Assembly (NCBI RefSeq): GCF_017311415.1
Contig: NZ_JAEKIS010000016.1
Location: forward strand, 24,769 to 88,768
Direction of reading: 5' to 3'
Source: Salipiger abyssi
Lineage (GTDB): Bacteria; Pseudomonadota; Alphaproteobacteria; Rhodobacterales; Rhodobacteraceae
DNA length: 64,000 nucleotides
The stretch's first letter is position 1; every line of letters starts with the position of its first letter. Below are positions 32,758-41,123 of this stretch, piece by piece. Under the pieces are notes generated by a model that did not search any database, was not told the origin of the DNA, and worked only from the letters and a program-made list of their open reading frames with translations. The translations under genes were made by a program, and so were the position numbers.

Positions 32758-34112
32758 GCGACTGGACCGAACAGCTGCCCGAGGCCGCCGTCGCCTATCT
32801 GGAAAATCGCCGGCTGGACGAGGTGGAATGCATCGTCGCCGACCTGCCAGGCATCGCCCGGGGCAAGGCGGTGCCGGCGTCGAAATTCGCCCGCCAGGCC
32901 TATTTCCACCTGCCGGATTCGATCTTTTACCAGACCATCACAGGCGAATGGGGCGAGGCCGCCGGCGAAGAGGGATTCATCGAGCGCGACATGATCCTGA
33001 AGCCGGACATGTCCACCGCGAGCGCCGCGCCCTGGACCGGCGACTGGACGCTTCAGGTGATCCATGACGCTTTCGACCGCCATGGCGAGCCGATCCCCTA
33101 CGCGCCGCGCAACGTGCTGAAGCGCGTGGTGAAGCTCTACGAGGAGCAGGGCTGGAAACCGGTGGTGGCGCCGGAGATGGAGTTTTTCATCGTCGCGCGC
33201 AATCTCGACCCGGCCAAGGATATCGAGCCGATGATGGGCCGCTCGGGCCGCCCGGCCGCCGCGCGCCAGGCCTATTCGATGACCGCCGTCGACGAGTTCG
33301 GCCCGGTGATCGACGATATCTACGATTTCGCCGAGGCGCAGGGCTTTGAGATCGACGGCATCACCCAGGAGGGCGGCGCCGGGCAGCTGGAGATCAACCT
33401 GCGCCACGGCGACCCGGTAAAGCTGGCCGACGAGGTGTTCTATTTCAAGCGGCTGATCCGCGAGGCGGCGCTGCGGCACGATTGCTTTGCCACCTTCATG
33501 GCGAAACCCATCGCAAACGAGCCCGGTTCGGCCATGCATATCCATCATTCGGTGATGGACACGGAGACCGGCAAGAACATCTTTTCCGGCCCACAGGGCG
33601 GCGAGACGGATGCGTTCTTCCACTTCATCGGGGGCTTGCAGACGCATCTGCCGGCGGCGGTGGCGGTGATGGCGCCTTATGTGAACTCCTACCGCCGCTA
33701 TGTGCGCGACCATGCGGCGCCGATCAATCTGGAATGGGGGCGCGACAACCGCACCACCGGCATCCGCATCCCGCTCTCGGGGCCGGACAGCCGCCGGGTG
33801 GAGAACCGGCTGGCGGGGATGGATTGCAACCCCTATCTCGGCATCGCCGCCTCGCTGGCCTGCGGCTATCTCGGGCTGATGGAGGAGCGGCGCCCGTCGA
33901 AACAGTTCCGCGGCGATGCCTATGAGGGCGAGGGGGACATTCCCCGCGTGCTGGGCTCGGCGCTGGATCTCTGGGACGAGGCCGACGCGCTGCACGGCGT
34001 GCTGGGGCCGGAGTTTGCGCGGGTCTATTCGATCGTGAAACGGGCGGAATACGAGGAGTTCCTGGCGGTGATCTCGCCCTGGGAGCGCGAGCACCTGCTG
34101 CTGAACGTCTGA
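32754..34112 (+). CDS. Glutamine synthetase family protein, copy 2 (gamma-glutamylpolyamine synthetase-like)
   Basis: A 452-residue glutamine synthetase-fold enzyme, paralog of the gene at 30667. Motifs are VVAPEMEFFIVAR near residue 145, GGAGQLEINLRHGD near 207 and SAMHIHHSVMD near 258, then DNRTTGIRIPLSG. Probable role: gamma-glutamylation of putrescine or a related amine. It overlaps the amidotransferase gene by four bases and precedes the amine oxidase. Confidence 0.83.
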   Translation: MSDWTEQLPEAAVAYLENRRLDEVECIVADLPGIARGKAVPASKFARQAYFHLPDSIFYQTITGEWGEAAGEEGFIERDMILKPDMSTASAAPWTGDWTLQVIHDAFDRHGEPIPYAPRNVLKRVVKLYEEQGWKPVVAPEMEFFIVARNLDPAKDIEPMMGRSGRPAAARQAYSMTAVDEFGPVIDDIYDFAEAQGFEIDGITQEGGAGQLEINLRHGDPVKLADEVFYFKRLIREAALRHDCFATFMAKPIANEPGSAMHIHHSVMDTETGKNIFSGPQGGETDAFFHFIGGLQTHLPAAVAVMAPYVNSYRRYVRDHAAPINLEWGRDNRTTGIRIPLSGPDSRRVENRLAGMDCNPYLGIAASLACGYLGLMEERRPSKQFRGDAYEGEGDIPRVLGSALDLWDEADALHGVLGPEFARVYSIVKRAEYEEFLAVISPWEREHLLLNV

Positions 34113-34223
34113 TCTCGCGGAGCGCTTACGCGCGCAGGATGTCTCGGCGCCCAGAAGGCGCCTCGGAGCGGGTGGCGCGCTGACGCCTCTCTGAGAGCGC
34201 ACGCGCGTGTGGTACGGCTGCGG

Positions 34224-34250
34224 GTGAGTATTTGAAGAAAGATGAAGGGG
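34224..34250 (+). repeat. Intergenic repeat, family C, overlapping the oxidase start
   Basis: GTGAGTATTTGAAGAAAGAT followed by GAAGGGG. It reads the same way as the reverse of the 30561 and 55469 copies. The ATG at 34242 lies inside this repeat, which puts the annotated oxidase start in doubt. Confidence 0.65.
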
Positions 34251-35558
34251 CTGGCTGTGGACCTGCTGTTTTCCAACGACCGGCGCGGGCAGTATCCCCA
34301 GAGCTGGTATGCGGCAACCGCCGACGATCTGCCCGCGTTTCCGGCGCTGGAGGGGGAGCAGCGGGCGGATGTCTGTATCGTGGGCGCGGGCTTCACCGGG
34401 CTTTCGGCGGCGCTGCACATGGCGGAGGCCCGGCTCGACGTGGTGCTGCTGGAGGCGCATCGGGTGGGCTTTGGCGCCTCGGGGCGCAATGGCGGGCAGC
34501 TCGGGTCCGGGCAGCGGCAGGATCAGGTGACGCTGGAACAGATGGTCGGGCGCGACGATGCACGCCATCTCTGGGCGCTCGGCGAGGAGGCCAAGGATCT
34601 GGTGCGCGCCCTGATCGCGCGGCACGGGATCGACTGCCATTATCGCGACGGCGTCGCCTGGTGCGGCTCGCGCCCGGGCGAGGTGGCGCATCTGCACGAG
34701 TATGCCGCGCATATGGGCCGGCATTACGGCTATGAGATAGAGGCACTGGATGCGGAGGCATTTCACGCGCTCTGTCCCTCGCCCGATTACCGGGGCGGCG
34801 TGCTGGATATGGGCGCGGGCCATCTGCACCCGCTGCGCTTTTCGCAAGGATTGGCGCGGGCGGCGGCGGGGGCCGGGGCGCGGATCTTTGAGCGCAGCCT
34901 TGTCACCGATGTGCAGGAGGGCGCGGAGTGCCTCGTGCAATGCGAACACGGCACGGTGCGGGCGGCGCAGGTGATCTATGCGGGCAACGGCTATCTCGGG
35001 CGCTTGCAACCGCAGGTGGCGCAGCGGGTGATGCCGATCAACAATTTCATCGTAGCCACTGAGCCGCTGGGGGCGCGCGCCGGGGAAGTGCTGACCCGCG
35101 ATGTGGCAGTGGCGGATTCGCGCCATGTGGTGAACTACTTCCGGCTCAGCCATGACGGGCGGCTGCTCTTCGGCGGCGGCGAGAGCTATGGTTACCGCTT
35201 TCCGAAAGACATCGTCGCAAAGGTGCGCAAGCCGATGCTGGAGATCTTTCCGCATCTAGGGGATGTGCGCATCGACTATGCCTGGGGCGGCACGCTGGGC
35301 ATCACCATGAAGCGGCTGCCCTATCTGGCGCGGCTGGCGCCGAACGTGCTGAGCGCCTCGGGCTATTCCGGCCACGGGGTCGGCACCGCGGTGCATGCCG
35401 GGCGGCTGCTGGCCGAGGCGGTGCGTGGGCAATCGGCAGGGTTCGACGCCATGGCCGCCCTGCCCGTGCCGCCCTTTCCGGGTGGCACCGCGCTGCGCAC
35501 GCCGCTGCTGACGCTCGCCATGACCTGGTACGCGCTGCGCGACCGGATCGGCCTCTGA
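34242..35558 (+). CDS. FAD-dependent amine oxidase, gamma-glutamylputrescine oxidase-like (PuuB-like)
   Basis: A 438-residue DAO-family flavoprotein. The FAD-binding GxGxxG is VGAGFTGLSAAL near residue 49. It matches the PuuB group (GFGASGRNGGQ, RVMPINNFIVATEPL, WGGTLGITMKRLPYLARL). PuuB oxidises gamma-glutamylputrescine. The start is uncertain: the ATG at 34242 lies in a family C repeat; a GTG at 34257 (reading V-D-L-L-F-S-N-D) is an equally good alternative and close to the usual N-terminus. It follows the glutamine-synthetase pair and acts on their product. Confidence 0.82.
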   Translation: MKGLAVDLLFSNDRRGQYPQSWYAATADDLPAFPALEGEQRADVCIVGAGFTGLSAALHMAEARLDVVLLEAHRVGFGASGRNGGQLGSGQRQDQVTLEQMVGRDDARHLWALGEEAKDLVRALIARHGIDCHYRDGVAWCGSRPGEVAHLHEYAAHMGRHYGYEIEALDAEAFHALCPSPDYRGGVLDMGAGHLHPLRFSQGLARAAAGAGARIFERSLVTDVQEGAECLVQCEHGTVRAAQVIYAGNGYLGRLQPQVAQRVMPINNFIVATEPLGARAGEVLTRDVAVADSRHVVNYFRLSHDGRLLFGGGESYGYRFPKDIVAKVRKPMLEIFPHLGDVRIDYAWGGTLGITMKRLPYLARLAPNVLSASGYSGHGVGTAVHAGRLLAEAVRGQSAGFDAMAALPVPPFPGGTALRTPLLTLAMTWYALRDRIGL

Positions 35559-35588
35559 CACTGTCGTAACCTTGCGTCACATGCGCCG

Positions 35589-35616
35589 AAACCGTCCCGC
35601 CCCCGGGGCGGTTTTC
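35589..35616 (+). terminator. Terminator after the amine oxidase gene
   Basis: An interrupted stem AAACCG.CCCGC / GGGGCGG.TTT followed by a T-rich end (TTTTCACTT). It closes the transporter and polyamine operon before the DegT gene. Confidence 0.6.
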
Positions 35617-35678
35617 ACTTGGCTGTCACAGAGCCGGTGTTTAAGCTTTCACAAAGCCAATATTCGGGATTTTGAAAG

Positions 35679-36890
35679 ATGAGCGCTCTTCCGAACATGC
35701 ATCACGCCGAACCGATCCCCGAAGAGGCGCGCGCCGAGATCGAGCGCCTGCTGCAATCGGGCGATCTCTTTCGCTATACCGCGCCGGAAGATGCGCCCGT
35801 AGCGCTGCTCGAACGGGAATTCGCGGCGCTGATGGGCAGCAAATATGCGCTTGCCGTGTCGAGCTGCTCGGCGGCGCTGTTCCTGTCGCTGAAGGCGCTG
35901 GGGCTGCCGCGGGATGCCAAGGTGCTGCTGCCGGGCTTTACCTTTGCCGCCGTGCCCTCTTCGGTGGTGCATGCGGATTGCGTGCCGGTGCTTTGCGAGG
36001 TCGGCGAGAATTACCGCGTCGACCTGGCGGATTTCGAAGCCAAGCTCGAGGGCGTCTCGGCGGTGATCATCTCCCATATGCGCGGCCACACCTCGGATAT
36101 GGATGCGATCATGTCGCTCTGCGATGCGCGCGGCCTGCCGGTGATCGAGGACGCGGCGCACAGCCTCGGCACGGTCTGGGGCGGGCGCAAGATCGGCACC
36201 ATCGGCAAGATCGGCTGTTTCTCCTTCCAGAGCTACAAGCTGGTGAATGCCGGCGAAGGTGGCATCCTGGTCACCGACGATGCCGATGTGGTGGCGCGCG
36301 CGGTGATCCTCTCGGGCGCATACGAGCATAACTGGAAGAAGCACATGGCGCGCGGCGACAACCGCGCCGATCTGGAAGAGGCCTTTGCCCGCTGGCAGAA
36401 CCGGCTGCCGCTCTACAATCTGCGCATGTCGAACCTGTCGGCGGCGGTGATCCGTCCGCAGTTGCCGCAGATCGAGCGCCGGGTCGTGGACGGGCGGCGC
36501 AACCACGATTTTGTCGCCGAGCGGATCAATCTCAGCCCCTGGATCGAGGTGCCGGAAAAGCTCGGCCCCGAAGAGCGTGCACCGGATTCGCTGCAATTCA
36601 ACCTCGTGGGCATGACGCGCGACGAGATGCGCGCCTTTGCCGATACCGCCGAGGAGATGGGGGTTAAGGTGCAGGTCTTTGGCCTTTCGACCGACAATGC
36701 CCGCGCCTTCTGGAACTGGCAGTTCATGGGCGAGATCCCCGAGCTGCCGCGCACCCGCGCCATGCTGGAGCGTGCCTGCGATACGCGCCTGCCCGCACGT
36801 CTCACTCTGGAGGACTGCGCCGGGGTGGCCGATGTGCTGGTCTCCGCCGCCGAGGCGGTGATGGGCGAGACCCGCGCCTACGGCACCTGA
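35679..36890 (+). CDS. DegT/DnrJ/EryC1/StrS family aminotransferase
   Basis: A 403-residue PLP-dependent enzyme of the sugar aminotransferase type. The PLP lysine is K187 in CFSFQSYKLVNAGEGG, and the aspartate that binds the pyridine ring is D158 in VIEDAAHS. The family's N-terminal pattern (PGFTFAAVPSSVVHADCVPV) is clear. Its substrate is unknown; it is alone, without sugar genes beside it. The start at 35679 lies 20 nt after a low-GC stretch; the spacing to a ribosome site (GAAAG) is acceptable. Confidence 0.86.
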   Translation: MSALPNMHHAEPIPEEARAEIERLLQSGDLFRYTAPEDAPVALLEREFAALMGSKYALAVSSCSAALFLSLKALGLPRDAKVLLPGFTFAAVPSSVVHADCVPVLCEVGENYRVDLADFEAKLEGVSAVIISHMRGHTSDMDAIMSLCDARGLPVIEDAAHSLGTVWGGRKIGTIGKIGCFSFQSYKLVNAGEGGILVTDDADVVARAVILSGAYEHNWKKHMARGDNRADLEEAFARWQNRLPLYNLRMSNLSAAVIRPQLPQIERRVVDGRRNHDFVAERINLSPWIEVPEKLGPEERAPDSLQFNLVGMTRDEMRAFADTAEEMGVKVQVFGLSTDNARAFWNWQFMGEIPELPRTRAMLERACDTRLPARLTLEDCAGVADVLVSAAEAVMGETRAYGT

Positions 36891-36899
36891 GCAGATGCC

Positions 36900-36925
36900 G
36901 GGAGGGGCGGATACCCCGCCCTCCC
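36900..36925. terminator. Hairpin between convergent degT-type gene and phaR
   Basis: GGGAGGGGCGG and CCGCCCTCCC form a stable GC stem between the two convergent stop codons. No long T tract is present on either side. Confidence 0.5.
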
Positions 36926-36929
36926 CCGC

Positions 36930-37478
36930 TTACTTGTCCATCTTCGACAGCTTGGCCTGAAGCTCGGCGAGTTGCTTCTTTATGGCGTCGAGATCTTCCT
37001 CTTCGGCCTCTCCACCTTCGGGGCCGGACCACTGGTTGCCCATGCCGCCGGTCATCGCCTTGAGAAAGGCCTCCTGCTGCGCCTGCATGGCCTCGAGCCC
37101 GGGGATCTTTGGCATCATCGGGTTCATGTGGCTCACGCTTTCGGCCCATTTCGACTGGCTGTCGCGGAAGGCCTCGAAACTGGCGGCGAGGAACTGCGGC
37201 ACCACCGAGGTCGCCTGGGTGGTGTAGCTGCGCACGAGATCGGTCAGCACATTGATCGGCAGCACCGACTCGCCCCGGCTTTCATGCTCCGCCACGATCT
37301 GGAGCAGGTATTGCCGGGTCAGATCGTCGCCGGATTTCAGATCCACGATCTGCACGTCGCGCCCGTCGCGGATAAAGCCCGCGATATCCTCCAGCGTGAC
37401 GTAATCGCTCGTCTCGGTGTTGTAGAGACGACGGCTTGCATAGCGCTTGATCAACAACGGTTTTTCTTTGTCGGCCAC
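36930..37478 (-). CDS. phaR: Polyhydroxyalkanoate synthesis repressor PhaR
   Basis: A 182-residue PhaR protein. The DNA-binding domain occupies the N-terminus (KPLLIKRYASRRLYNTETSDYV) and a PHB-accumulation regulatory domain follows (ILTDLVRSYTTQATSVVPQF in part). The C-terminus is acidic with a coiled-coil (LDAIKKQLAELQAKLSKMDK). It represses phasin and PHB genes and releases DNA on binding PHB. A GTG start at 37478 is used because GGGAGGG lies 8 nt upstream; the longer frame with an ATG has no homology. Confidence 0.9.
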   Translation of the reverse strand: MADKEKPLLIKRYASRRLYNTETSDYVTLEDIAGFIRDGRDVQIVDLKSGDDLTRQYLLQIVAEHESRGESVLPINVLTDLVRSYTTQATSVVPQFLAASFEAFRDSQSKWAESVSHMNPMMPKIPGLEAMQAQQEAFLKAMTGGMGNQWSGPEGGEAEEEDLDAIKKQLAELQAKLSKMDK

Positions 37479-37698
37479 GTGTCGCCCTCCCTGGGATGCA
37501 GCGTTGCAGAAAAGCCTATGCGAGCGCAGAAAAAAAGAAAAGCCTTGCGTTGAAGGATTTGAACCGCACGGTTCAACGGTCTGGCGACTGGCATCGCACT
37601 GCCAGAGAGCGCGTTTGGAGTGTCGCGGCGATGCGCGCTGGATGGTTGGCGCATATTCCGCTTGACCACGCATATCGATCCGGATCATGGCTTAGAGC

Positions 37699-37797
37699 AT
37701 GTTCGGGACTCAAACCTTCTTTGATCGACGCCGACGCCGCGCAATCAAGCTGCGGCTCTTTGGGCTGCGCGTCGATCAGCGTCCTGTCGCGTCGTAG
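37699..37797 (+). CDS. Putative arginine leader peptide upstream of argC
   Basis: A 32-codon reading frame, preceded by an in-frame stop four bases upstream of the ATG. Codons 10-14 (37726-37740) are five successive arginines (CGA CGC CGA CGC CGC); Arg also occurs at 19, 24 and 28. Leader peptides that stall ribosomes at runs of the regulated amino acid have this form. The ribosome site is weak; a TTGACC at 37662 could be a -35 that gives an almost leaderless message. It is below normal annotation length and unproven. Confidence 0.5.
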   Translation: MFGTQTFFDRRRRRAIKLRLFGLRVDQRPVAS

Positions 37798-37856
37798 CCA
37801 GCTCACCGCACGACCACCGCCGACGCCCCGTCGACCCGCGTTCCAGACCCCCGCAG

Positions 37857-37881
37857 CCCCCGGCTTCGGGGGTTTTCTTTT
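37857..37881 (+). terminator. Intrinsic terminator immediately before argC
   Basis: CCCCCG-GCTT-CGGGGG is followed by TTTTCTTTT. It faces rightward and ends 24 bp before the argC start codon, while no rightward gene lies upstream of it within 970 bp. Only an attenuated leader or a small RNA can explain its place. Confidence 0.85.
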
Positions 37882-37905
37882 ATCCGCAATACGGAAGGAC
37901 ACATC

Positions 37906-38883
37906 ATGAGCATTCGCGTTGGCATTGTCGGCATCAGCGGTTTCGGCGGCGGCGAAGCCTTGCGCCTGATCGCAAGCCACCCTTCATTCGAGCTGGTTTA
38001 CGCCGCTGGTGAGAGCAGCGCCGGCAGCCGGCTGGTGGAGCGCTTCCCTGGGGTTCCGCACAAGCTTGCCGGGCTGGTGATCGAGGCGTGGAACCCCGAC
38101 GCCCTGCCCCCGATGGACATTCTGTTTGCCTCGCTGCCCACCGGGGCCTCTGCCGAGGCATTGGCGCGTATCCCCGAGGGGGTGAAGATCGTCGATATCG
38201 GCGGCGACCACCGCTATGCCGATGGCTGGGTCTATGGGCTGGCCGACGTCTGGCCCGACCGGATCAGGGGCAAGAGCCGCATCGCGAACCCCGGCTGCTT
38301 CCCGGCGGCGACGCTGAACACGCTGGCACCGCTTCTGGCCAACGGTCTGATCGAGCCGGGAAATATCGTGATCGACGCCAAAACCGGCATCTCCGGCGCC
38401 GGGCGCGGCGGCGGTGACAGCCGGTTCGGCTATGCCGAAAGCAATGAGAACCTGCAACCTTACGGTCTGCTCCAGCACGTCCACATGCCCGAGATGGCCA
38501 CGACCATCGAACAGCTAAGCGGAGGCAGCGCCGAAGGGCTGATCTTCACGCCGCATCTGGTGCCGATGACCCGGGGCGTGCTCGTCACCATCTATGGGCG
38601 AGGCAAGGCCACCACGGAACAGTGCCTCAATGCGGCACGGGATTACTATGCAGACCGGCCCTTTATGCGCGTCACCGACAGGCCGCCGCAGACCAAATGG
38701 GCGACCGGCTCGAACCTTTGCTTTGTCAGCTACGCCGCCGATCCGGCGCGCGATCTGGTGATTGCGATGGGCGTGGTCGACAATCTCGGAAAGGGCGCGG
38801 CGGGGCACGCGGTGCAGAATGCCAACCTGATCTGCGGCCTGCCCGAAACCGCCGGCCTGGACAGCGCCCCCGTCTGGCCATGA
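37906..38883 (+). CDS. argC: N-acetyl-gamma-glutamyl-phosphate reductase ArgC
   Basis: A 325-residue NADPH-dependent reductase of arginine synthesis, converting N-acetylglutamyl phosphate to the semialdehyde. The nucleotide loop is GIVGISGFGGGEALRL, and the catalytic Cys is in RIANPGCFPAATLNTLAPL near residue 130. GGAAGGA sits 6 nt before the ATG. There is only about 24 bp between the start and a strong terminator upstream, so control by attenuation is likely. No other arginine gene is next to it. Confidence 0.92.
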   Translation: MSIRVGIVGISGFGGGEALRLIASHPSFELVYAAGESSAGSRLVERFPGVPHKLAGLVIEAWNPDALPPMDILFASLPTGASAEALARIPEGVKIVDIGGDHRYADGWVYGLADVWPDRIRGKSRIANPGCFPAATLNTLAPLLANGLIEPGNIVIDAKTGISGAGRGGGDSRFGYAESNENLQPYGLLQHVHMPEMATTIEQLSGGSAEGLIFTPHLVPMTRGVLVTIYGRGKATTEQCLNAARDYYADRPFMRVTDRPPQTKWATGSNLCFVSYAADPARDLVIAMGVVDNLGKGAAGHAVQNANLICGLPETAGLDSAPVWP

Positions 38884-38909
38884 AGCAAGCCGCCATTGCG
38901 AACGGAAAA

Positions 38910-38931
38910 GGGCGGGCCAATTGGCCCGCCC
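38910..38931. terminator. Palindromic terminator between argC and clpX
   Basis: The 22-bp perfect palindrome spans 38910-38931 (arms GGGCGGGCCAA and TTGGCCCGCCC). Leftward, it is followed by TTTTCC, so it can end clpX; it also follows the argC stop. Confidence 0.8.
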
Positions 38932-38961
38932 CCAGAAAAATCCGTACCCTTTTGGCGGCGC

Positions 38962-40227
38962 TCAGCCAGCGGAGGTGCCCTCTTTCTTCTGATCGGCGTA
39001 GATCATCAGCGGCTTGGCGTCGGAGGTCACCGCCTCTTCGTTCACCACCACCTCGGTCACGTCGTCCATGCCCGGCAGCTCGAACATGGTGTCGAGCAGG
39101 ATGCCTTCGAGGATCGAGCGCAGGCCGCGTGCGCCGGTCTTGCGTTCGATGGCCTTCTTGGCGATGGCCGAAAGCGCATCGTCGGTGAAGGTCAGCTGCG
39201 TGTCCTCCATCTCGAACAGGCGCTGATACTGCTTGATGAGGGCGTTCTTGGGCTGGGTCAGGATGGTGACCAGCGCGTCCTCGTCGAGATCCTCCAGCGT
39301 CGCGATCACCGGCAGACGGCCGACGAATTCCGGGATCAGGCCGAATTTCAGCAGATCCTCGGGCTCAAGATCCTTGAACACCTCGCCCACGCCGCGCTCT
39401 TCGGGGTCGCGCACATCGGCACCGAAGCCCATGGCCGAGCCCTTGCCACGCTGCGCGATGATCCGGTCGAGACCGGCAAATGCGCCGCCGCAGATGAAGA
39501 GGATGTTGGTCGTGTCCACCTGCAGGAATTCCTGCTGCGGATGCTTGCGCCCGCCCTGCGGCGGCACGCTCGCAACCGTGCCCTCCATCAGCTTGAGCAG
39601 CGCCTGCTGCACGCCCTCGCCCGAGACGTCGCGGGTGATCGAGGGGTTTTCCGACTTGCGGGTGATCTTGTCGACCTCGTCGATATAAACGATGCCGCGC
39701 TGCGCGCGCTCGACATTGTACTCGGAGGCCTGAAGCAGCTTGAGGATGATGTTCTCCACATCCTCGCCCACATAGCCGGCCTCGGTCAGCGTGGTGGCGT
39801 CAGCCATGGTGAAGGGCACATCGAGGATGCGCGCCAGCGTCTGCGCCAGCAGCGTCTTGCCGCAGCCGGTCGGGCCGATCAGCAGGATATTCGACTTCGC
39901 CAGCTCGATATCCGCGGATTTCTGCGAGTGGTTCAGACGCTTGTAATGGTTGTGCACCGCGACCGAGAGCACGCGCTTGGCCATCATCTGGCCGATCACG
40001 TAATCGTCGAGCACTTCGCAGATCTCGCGCGGGCTGGGCACCCCCTCGGAGGACTTCAGGCCCGCGCCCTTGGTCTCCTCGCGGATGATGTCCATGCAGA
40101 GCTCGACACATTCGTCGCAGATGAAGACGGTCGGCCCCGCGATCAGCTTGCGAACCTCATGCTGGCTCTTGCCGCAGAAGCTGCAATAAAGGGTGTTCTT
40201 GCTGTCGCCGCCGGAATTCGTCGCCAT
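38962..40227 (-). CDS. clpX: ATP-dependent Clp protease ATP-binding subunit ClpX
   Basis: A 421-residue AAA+ unfoldase. The N-terminal zinc domain has CSFCGK and CDECVELC. Walker A is GPTGCGKT, Walker B is IVYIDEVDK and the sensor regions follow ([15 protein letters not shown]). It feeds substrates to ClpP; in this group it controls cell-cycle regulators. The start [11 protein letters not shown] at 40227 is the conserved one; the upstream ATG adds a non-family tail. clpP lies upstream in the same direction with a terminator between. Confidence 0.97.
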   Translation of the reverse strand: MATNSGGDSKNTLYCSFCGKSQHEVRKLIAGPTVFICDECVELCMDIIREETKGAGLKSSEGVPSPREICEVLDDYVIGQMMAKRVLSVAVHNHYKRLNHSQKSADIELAKSNILLIGPTGCGKTLLAQTLARILDVPFTMADATTLTEAGYVGEDVENIILKLLQASEYNVERAQRGIVYIDEVDKITRKSENPSITRDVSGEGVQQALLKLMEGTVASVPPQGGRKHPQQEFLQVDTTNILFICGGAFAGLDRIIAQRGKGSAMGFGADVRDPEERGVGEVFKDLEPEDLLKFGLIPEFVGRLPVIATLEDLDEDALVTILTQPKNALIKQYQRLFEMEDTQLTFTDDALSAIAKKAIERKTGARGLRSILEGILLDTMFELPGMDDVTEVVVNEEAVTSDAKPLMIYADQKKEGTSAG

Positions 40228-40347
40228 ATCGCACCTTTCGGGGCCTGTTCTCCGCGTTGGCTGTGCCAGACTGCCAGCCAAAGGCCCATCAACTTCGCCA
40301 ATTCTGCAAAGCTTAGGCTACAGCCCTGCGCTCTACAATCCGAAAAA

Positions 40348-40375
40348 CGCCCCGCCGCCCCCGGACGGCGGGGCG
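40348..40375 (-). terminator. Terminator after clpP
   Basis: Read leftward: CGCCCCGCCG, an 8-base loop, CGGCGGGGCG, then TTTTTCGG. A 10-bp perfect stem with a T tract, just after the clpP stop, so clpP and clpX are probably separate transcripts, with some read-through possible. Confidence 0.85.
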
Positions 40376-40380
40376 AAAGA

Positions 40381-41013
40381 TCACGATTTGGCCTCTTCCG
40401 CGGCGCCGCGGCTGTCGACGATATCGTCGATGAGGCCCCATGCCTTGGCATCCTCGGGCGCCATGAAGTTGTCGCGCTCCAGTGCCGCCTCGACATTTTC
40501 CAGCGTCTGGCCGGTATGTTTCACGTAAATTTCATTGAGGCGTCGCTTTAGCTTCAGCGTTTCCTCGGCATGAATCATGATGTCGGTCGCCTGGCCCTGA
40601 TAGCCGCCGGAGGGCTGGTGGACCATGATGCGGCTGTTGGGCAGCGAGAAGCGCATGCCGGCCTCGCCCGCCGTCAGCAGCAGCGAGCCCATGGAGGCCG
40701 CCTGGCCGATCACCAGGGTCGAGACCTTGGGCCGGATGTACTGCATGGTGTCGTAGATCGACAGGCCGGAGGTGACGACACCGCCGGGGCTGTTGATATA
40801 CATCGAGATTTCCTTGGACGGATTCTCCGCCTCCAGGTGCAGAAGCTGCGCCACGATGAGGCTCGACATGCCGTCATGCACAGGGCCCGAGACAAAGATG
40901 ATCCGCTCCTTCAGCAGGCGCGAAAAGATGTCATAGGCCCGCTCGCCGCGGCTGGTCTGTTCGACCACCATGGGCACGAGGGTGTTCATGTATGTTTCGT
41001 AAGGGTCTTTCAT
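40381..41013 (-). CDS. clpP: ATP-dependent Clp protease proteolytic subunit ClpP
   Basis: A 210-residue serine protease. The catalytic Ser is S107 in GQAASMGS and His is H132 in MVHQPSGG. The N-terminus [20 protein letters not shown] and length fit alphaproteobacterial ClpP. It forms the barrel that degrades proteins unfolded by ClpX. The terminator at 40348 separates it from clpX. Confidence 0.97.
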   Translation of the reverse strand: MKDPYETYMNTLVPMVVEQTSRGERAYDIFSRLLKERIIFVSGPVHDGMSSLIVAQLLHLEAENPSKEISMYINSPGGVVTSGLSIYDTMQYIRPKVSTLVIGQAASMGSLLLTAGEAGMRFSLPNSRIMVHQPSGGYQGQATDIMIHAEETLKLKRRLNEIYVKHTGQTLENVEAALERDNFMAPEDAKAWGLIDDIVDSRGAAEEAKS

Positions 41014-41123
41014 ATCCGCCTGCCTGCTGTTGTCCTGATTGGCCTATCCCGTCAGTCTTACCGGATTCTTAGTATCCGCCCCGGAGGGCCGCAAGGGCTC
41101 GTCGCGGAAATGGCATCGCGCGT

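Larger units (their letters stand above)
37699..37881 (+). promoter_or_regulatory. Putative transcription attenuator of argC
   Basis: The gap 37479-37905 holds no other gene. Inside it are the Arg-rich leader frame, a nested hairpin (GATCGACGC at 37723 with GCGTCGATC at 37769) and a strong terminator at 37857. GGGCTGCG (37762-37769) is exactly complementary to CGCAGCCC (37852-37859), which includes the terminator's 5' arm, so an antiterminator is possible. Ribosome stalling at the Arg codons would free GGGCTGCG to pair and let argC be read. This is inference from sequence. Confidence 0.45.

Noticed and set aside
32571..35255. An 894-codon minus-strand open frame opposite the GS-like and oxidase genes
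   Set aside because: It is a shadow of the genes at 32754 and 34242, with Arg- and His-rich sequence lacking any family pattern.
37540..37600. A T-arm-like GGTTCAAATCC on the minus strand
   Set aside because: The flanking bases do not form a T stem, acceptor or anticodon arm, so it is not a tRNA.
37496..37909. A 137-codon frame ending ATGA-overlapped with argC
   Set aside because: It crosses the strong terminator, has no ribosome site and no family. The overlap with argC is likely chance. The Arg-rich frame at 37699 is the better leader candidate.
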